A stretch of 64,000 nt of DNA, taken from positions 445,211-509,210 of the forward strand of contig NW_004451010.1 of NCBI RefSeq assembly GCF_000321225.1, given 5' to 3'. The translations under genes were made by a program, and so were the position numbers. Below, one piece after another: positions 58,561-64,000 of this stretch. Source of the DNA: Odobenus rosmarus divergens (taxonomy: Eukaryota; Chordata; Mammalia; Carnivora; Odobenidae). The notes beneath the pieces are model-generated. The model did not search any database. It saw nothing but the letters and a program-made list of their open reading frames with translations, and had not been told where the DNA came from. The number at the start of each line of letters is the position of its first letter. The stretch's first letter is position 1.

Positions 58561-61500
58561 AACTTCTGTCATAAAGCATTTGAAGGGGAACATTTTGTGT
58601 TATCTCAAACTTACGTTGAATATTTCTGATTTTTATTCACATAGCTGACATTATTCCTATAGAGTAATATCCTAACTCCAGAATGACATAAGAAATCCTT
58701 TGCAGGCATAATTTAAGCTATCAATATCTGATCTCAAATTGTAGTATTCTTTCAAGGGAAATTCTAAATGTCACATTGGACAGATTCTCTCACCACAGGG
58801 CAAATAGAAGATGTAAATAAATAATAAGAACATCTTGTCTCTTACTTAAATGCTTAATTTATGATATTTGCTATATTCTTCCAGATGTGGCCTCTCTGGA
58901 TATTTTACTTTTTTATTTTACTATTCCATCTTCCTTGCCTCACATCTTTAAATATGAGATCTCCCCCAAGATTATTCTCTCTTTACTTCTCTAAGTATTC
59001 TCGCCTTTGAAGATATTCTCATATCTTGGGAGCCATCACTTATGACCTTCCCAGAAAATGATTTTTCTTTTTGCCATATCATGGGAGTCTTACTCAGCCT
59101 TTTAAAGATAGCTCCTGCCTCCAGTAATCTCAATTACATTTCCAAGAACTGAGAAGAAGCTCTATCTGGAAGAATACAACAAATACCATAAATGAAGCAC
59201 AAACTGGCTGTCTTACCATTCATATCATTTACCAATAATTTTGATTCCTTTAGCAATAATTAAAATAATGCTATCTCACCGCTTCCCCAAAATAATAAAT
59301 AATTGTACCAGTGTATATCAACATGACATTTGAATTTTGAGGGTGAACCAGAAATGTTGCCTGTTTTTCAGCAATTGGCAAATTGAGTCTTTTTTCCCTC
59401 TGGTTTTACATAAGTGGTAAAGTGCCCATTTCTCCTCTGTCTTCCCCCTCTCGGTCCTGGAAAACTATGATAGGTGTTCCACTGCAGCAAATACAAAGCA
59501 TTAGAGAATCACCCCCTTCCCAAATTATCTTCAAACTATGGGTCCAGGCTGAACAATAGAATTTCACTTAGATTTTCTCATCGAATCCTTCCAATAATCT
59601 AGTGGTGCTTTATTTTCCCCACTTTACAACTGAAAAAAAAAAAAAGCAGGCTCGGAGAAAGCTAAGAATATAGCAGATAGCAGAGCTGGCTCTATCTAGT
59701 TCCTTTATTATGACTTCTGTGCCTCTCAGCCACACTACTCCATGAGGTAACCAGGCTTGGGCTTATATTTCACCTTTTTGGAGTTCTTGATATTTTTCAT
59801 CTTTTTTTAGAGGAGTCATCAGGGCTGGACTCACAGAGAAGCCAAGTAACAAATGCTGAAACAGTGTGATTATCTTTCTGAGAATTCTTATCGAATTCAT
59901 TTTTATATGAGAAAGTCATTAACCATTAACAATTATTAATACTTTAGCATGGATTTTTTCAATCACCTAGTCTGTTTCCCCAGCAGAACCCTAAATGTTG
60001 GTGGGGAGAACAAAACTGAGATAAAGAAGGGCCTAGCCATGCCATAGGATAACAGGCATGAGTCCCAGATGGGGATGATGCAGCATGACAGCTGGTGATG
60101 GGCGGAACAGAGATGATAAAAGGGGCTCAAAACAAAACATGGAAAAATGATAAACACAGACTTCATCTGCTTCATAATTTTTCCCAGGAACAATCTTGCC
60201 TCATACATATCTTTGGTGCCTTTTTTAGTAACAACACATGTGTGTTTCTTTTTTATTCTTTTTGTTGTTCTCCTTGGAATTTTAAATGCCTTTCAGCTCA
60301 TAAACTCAATAAAAATACCATGGCACATTTTTTCAAAAGAATTTTATGATCCAAGGAACTATTGCTTAATCATACAGCCTGATGTTGGATTTATTTTTCA
60401 CTTTAAAAAATTCTTCCTTAGGCAATGCCACAAAGATGCTACCTATTCTTTAAAAATAGACAAGAAAGAGAGTGAGAAAAAGAAATAAAACTTGTTTTTC
60501 AAGGAAGAAAATGCTTTTCTTTCTAGAAGATTGGAAAATGAGAACTAGATTGAAAAATAAAGCAAGGGAAGCATCAGTAACAAATTCCCAAATCTAAGAT
60601 GTAGACTTCTTTGAACAGAATTTTAAAATGTTTTTTATGCTTGAATTCTGTGCTAAAGTGTTCAGTTGTTTAAATGTATAACTCTGTATGGGAAAAGAAT
60701 TTGGAAACATCTGAAAAGAAACATCTGCCTGACTTACGGTCTATCACCCATTTCTAAAAAAAAAAAAATCTATCACTGTAGTATCTAACATCTAAACAGA
60801 TGTGAAACTATGAGAGTTAAAAGTTGAATATATAAAAATGAAATTGTCTTCTTTTATTCTGTTAGGACAAAACTTGGTTGGATTTATTGAAGTGTGATTT
60901 TTACCATTTGTATAAAATGGTATGATCATTGTTACTAGGGGAATGTCTTAAGAAAAAACAAAGCCAAGTAAAGCTAAGAAGCTTTCTCAGTAGAATCTTT
61001 AAAAGCAAAGTCAGAAAGATGAGAGGACTTATCAATAGTTAGAAAAGAATGATAAAGGTACACATGACTCTTATTTCTGAGGTAATTTCCTTGGAAACCC
61101 TGAAAAATGGTAACTTTGGAGATTTGAGGTCAGTGGCATTAAGAAGCAAAGGACTTATTTAAATCTTTATCTTCTGAATGATTTTTATGACTCTGGTCTT
61201 AGGCTTGTTTGTTCTGAACTGTTGTGTCATAAACCAACACAGAAATAGAAAGAACCCTGCACTGACCATTATGCAAGAATTGTTCTACCACTATCCCTGC
61301 TCTACTACTAAAGAGCTGTACATTGTTGGGTGAGTCATTCTTTGGTTTCTCAGTTTACACATTACACATAAAGGGAACTATGCAGAACCTCCCAGGATGG
61401 CTGTTTCAGGAAGGGATGCTGAATGGGCAGGAGTGTTCTTCTATTACTAGGTGAGTCAGAAAAAAATTCTTTGTATATATATCTAACATATTGGCTTCCA

Positions 61501-61599
61501 TATAGGCTTTCTTTAGAAGAAAAGGCTCTATAGCTTAAAAAAAAAAGCATTAACTTGGATGTTCCTAAATTTTTATTAGCCTTACAGATGCTGACTCTA
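58561..61599. other. Intron sequence, mostly unique
   Basis: About 3 kb, apart from the MIR at 59555. No exon with collagen codon pattern is visible. A MIR-like trace near 61220-61360 is too weak to call. Confidence 0.5.
59555..59745 (-). mobile_element. MIR, antisense
   Basis: GATTTTCTCATCGAATCCTT, CCCCACTTTACAACTG and AGCAGATAGCAGAGCTGGC follow reversed MIR order. Confidence 0.55.
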
Positions 61600-62200
61600 T
61601 AAAATGTATTTGTCCATTCACTAATTCAACAAAGTTTTTGAGTACCTTCTATGAGCCAAGAACTCTGCTAAGCAATGGGGATACCAAGGGGAACAAGATT
61701 AGCAAGATTCCTCATCTCAGATTTTATAATATTGTGAAAATTGACCATAGACTAGACCATTGCAAGTAGTGATAAGTGCAATGATGGTCATAAATAGGGT
61801 GATGAAAAAGAATAGCTGGTTAAGGGAAGAGAAGCCTGCTTCCAACAAGGCACTGAGGGAAGGCTTTTCTGGCTAGGGGAGGATTAAGTTGAGACCTAAA
61901 GAATGAAAAAGAACCAGCCCTGCAAAGAACTTTGGAAGATGATTCAAGGTAGATGGAAAAGCAAGGGCCAAGAGGTGGAAGTGAGAATGGTCTAGGTATT
62001 TTTGGAAAACTAAAGGGAAGCTAATTATAGTTGTAGCATTATGAATAGTGAAAAGTTGTTTGAGATGAGCTTAAAGGAATGAATAGGAAGCTGATCATGA
62101 AGGATTATTTAAATCATGGTAAGAAGTTTGGGTTTTATTCAAAGTATAGTAAAAAGGCATTGCAATGTTTCAGGCAGAAGAGGAACATAGTCTGTGATAG
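61600..62200 (-). mobile_element. L2, antisense
   Basis: TTCACTAATTCAACAAAG, GAGTACCTTCTATGAGCC, CAATGGGGATACCAAGGGG, GTGATAAGTGCAATGATGG, GAGACCTAAAGAATGAAAA and AAGAAGTTTGGGTTTTATTC match the reversed L2 3' region. Confidence 0.7.
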
Positions 62201-62249
62201 GAATCAGTATATAACTTGCAAACTTTGTTATTGGCTATCTCAATGGATA

Positions 62250-63605
62250 CAATAAACCCAGGGGACAAAAATAGAACAAAATAAATTTGAATTGCAAGAG
62301 CATGTTATGTACCAAGATAATTCAAAGAGGGAGAGAATGGTCTTTTCAACAAAAGGTGCTAGAACAAGTAGAAATCTGCATACAAAAGAATAAAGTTGGA
62401 CCCTTCCTTATACTACACACAAAAATTAACTCAAAATGGGCCTTCAACTGAAATTTAAGAGCTAAAACTGTAAATGTCTTGGAAGAAAACATAGGCATAA
62501 ATCTTCATGACCTTGATTTATGCAAAGTTTTCTTAGGTAACACCAAAAGTACAAGTGACAAAAGAAAAAAATAAATTAGACCCCATTAAGATTAAAAGTT
62601 TTATACTTCAAAAAACACTATTAAGACAGTGAAAAGACACCCGTGAAAAGGGAGAAAATGTTTGCAAATCATATATGATAACGGACTGGTATCCAGAATA
62701 TAAAGAACTTTTCCAACTCAATAGTAAAAAGGTAAACCAGTTGAAAAACATTTAAACATTCCAGATGTTTCTCCAAGGAAGATATATAGTTAGCCAATAA
62801 GCAACTGAAAAGATGATCAACATCATTAGCTATTAGGAAAATGCAAATAAAACCACAATGAGATACCACTTCATGTGCCTAGGATATTTATAATAAAAAA
62901 AGTTTAAATTAAAAAAAATACCAAATGTTGATGAGGATGTAAATATACATTGTTGATGGGATGTAAAATGATGCAGCCACTTTGTAAATCAATTTGGCAA
63001 TTTCTCAAAATGTTAAACATGGAGTTACTATATGATCCACCAACTCTATTCATAGGTGTATATGCAATAGGATTGACAACAGGGTTCAGACAAAAACTTG
63101 TACGTAAATGTTTATAGCAGCATTATTTATGATAGCCAAAAAGTGGAAATAACCCAAATGATCATCAACTGATGAATTAGTAAGTGTATATTAATAAATG
63201 TAGTATGCCCATGCAATGGACTATAACTTGGCAGTGCAAAGAAATGATATACTCATACATGCTACAACTTTGATGAACCTTGAAAACATTTTGCTTAGTG
63301 AAAGCAGCCAGTCAAAAGAGACCACATATTATATGACATGTCCCAAATAAGGCAATCCAGAAAGACAGAAAGTAGGTTTGTGGTTGCCTAGGGTTGGGGG
63401 TTGGAGGGCCGGGCAGTGGTTGGGAGGAATTGGGAAATGACTGCTTATGGGTACAGGGTTTCTTTTGGGGCGATGAAAATGTTCTAAAATTTACTGTGGT
63501 GATAGTTGCACAATTCTGTGAATATACTAAAAATCATTAAATTGTACACTTTAAATTGGTTCATAATATGGAATATGAATTATATCTCAAAGTTGTTTAA
63601 AAAAT
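62250..63605 (+). mobile_element. Old L1 ORF2 and 3' end, sense
   Basis: AAGGTGCTAGAACAAGTAG, CAAAATGGGCCTTCAACTG, CTGGTATCCAGAATATAAAG, ACCACAATGAGATACCACTT, TTTATAGCAGCATTATTTAT, GGTTGCCTAGGGTTGGGG and AATTGTACACTTTAAATTGG give the order to the 3' end. Many frame breaks. Confidence 0.88.
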
Positions 63606-64000
63606 AGATGTGATGTGTTACTTTGAAGACAATACAGCTATTCTCACATATTTAAAGTAATAGACTGGAATCCCAACTCCTATTTTATGAGTAGGCTCAA
63701 CATCAAACCAACAATTGTCAACGTGACATTTATATAAAAGCATTGTTATTTTTATAATTGTTGAAGAAATCTATTAAAACATGCACATTTAGAAATTGTT
63801 GCTATTTTTCCAGTCTGCCCTGCAAGCCTCTAAATACACAAATGGGTTGCAGTGGGTATGTTAACTTTTAATAGCCAACATTTTAGAGGAAGATGTTTCT
63901 TATGCATTTCAGAACAAACATTAAAATAAACCATCCTAATATCAGTGGAAGTTTACTGCCACCCACCCACCCCCAACCCCTGCAAGAAGAGAAAACAACC
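63606..64000. other. Intron sequence to window end
   Basis: No exon or recognised repeat. A short C-rich stretch (CCACCCACCCACCCCCAACC) ends near 63980. Confidence 0.5.

Larger units (their letters stand above)
1..64000 (+). other. COL24A1: Internal part of a fibrillar collagen gene, best match COL24A1
   Basis: All 12 exons lie on the + strand, are phase 0, begin with Gly and encode uninterrupted Gly-X-Y. Exon sizes in order are 54, 54, 54, 54, 45, 45, 54, 54, 54, 54, 54 and 108 bp, the size series of fibrillar collagen helix exons. The encoded 228 residues contain no Cys, no non-collagenous domain, and neither the start nor the C-propeptide, so this is a central piece of the gene. Collagen XXIV is a minor fibrillar collagen secreted to extracellular matrix, reported in developing bone and cornea. 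The assignment over COL27A1, the other member of that clade, rests on remembered similarity of segments such as GLKG-PGGRGLPGEDGEKGE and on the AT-rich, intron-rich setting. No alignment was run. Confidence 0.8.

Noticed and set aside
60740..60790. Possible third tail-only insertion around A12 near 60755
   Set aside because: Only TCTATCAC is shared on both sides and it does not directly abut the A run on the left.
1..64000. Endogenous retrovirus or other viral insert
   Set aside because: No LTR pair, primer binding site or gag-pol-env order seen; all reverse transcriptase traces are of L1 type.

Overview
This window is nuclear DNA from a mammal. The coding content is 12 short, phase-0 exons on the + strand. 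Eleven are 54 or 45 bp and the last is 108 bp. Each starts with a glycine codon, encodes only perfect Gly-X-Y triplets, and is bounded by AG and GT splice sites. Together they give 228 codons (76 triplets) of collagen triple helix with no stop or imperfection. The 45/54/108-bp exon pattern is that of fibrillar collagens. The peptide sequence, low GC content and long introns fit best with COL24A1 (collagen alpha-1(XXIV)), although this name rests on recognition and not on an alignment. Neither end of the gene is in the window. The tRNA-derived SINEs and their CT-rich tails are the Can-SINE type of arctoid carnivores (bears, seals, mustelids); they lack the typical dog and cat diagnostic segments.

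Layout. Positions 1-4714 hold three 54-bp exons separated by introns of 1.5 and 1.3 kb. An 8.8-kb intron follows. Exons at 13515, 13853 and 14018 are tightly spaced (54, 45 and 45 bp; introns 284 and 120 bp). A 15.9-kb intron (14063-29933) is filled mainly by a near full-length antisense L1 that landed in an older L1 and was then hit by a SINE, a sense L1 and an odd double L1 3' end. The exon at 29934 is followed by a 10-kb intron rich in old L1/HAL1-like and L2 sequence. The exon at 40009 is followed by a 6.2-kb intron. Exons at 46244, 46720, 48069 and 48291 form a second cluster. The last 15.6 kb (48399-64000) is intron, mostly an old antisense L1 with a second, younger antisense L1 nested in it.

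The exons act together as one continuous stretch of the alpha chain, and because all are phase 0 each could be skipped or duplicated without a frame change. Everything else is transposon-derived or non-coding intron. I see no bacterial-type system, CRISPR array, tRNA/rRNA gene, second protein-coding gene or infectious-virus sequence. The notable points are retrotransposition structures (two target-site-flanked poly(A)-only insertions, ultra-short L1 ends, a SINE/L1 composite, nested and inverted L1s), a 30-bp degenerate tandem array in an old L1 5' region, microsatellites close to splice sites, and a 15-triplet stretch of the collagen helix with no proline in the Y position.
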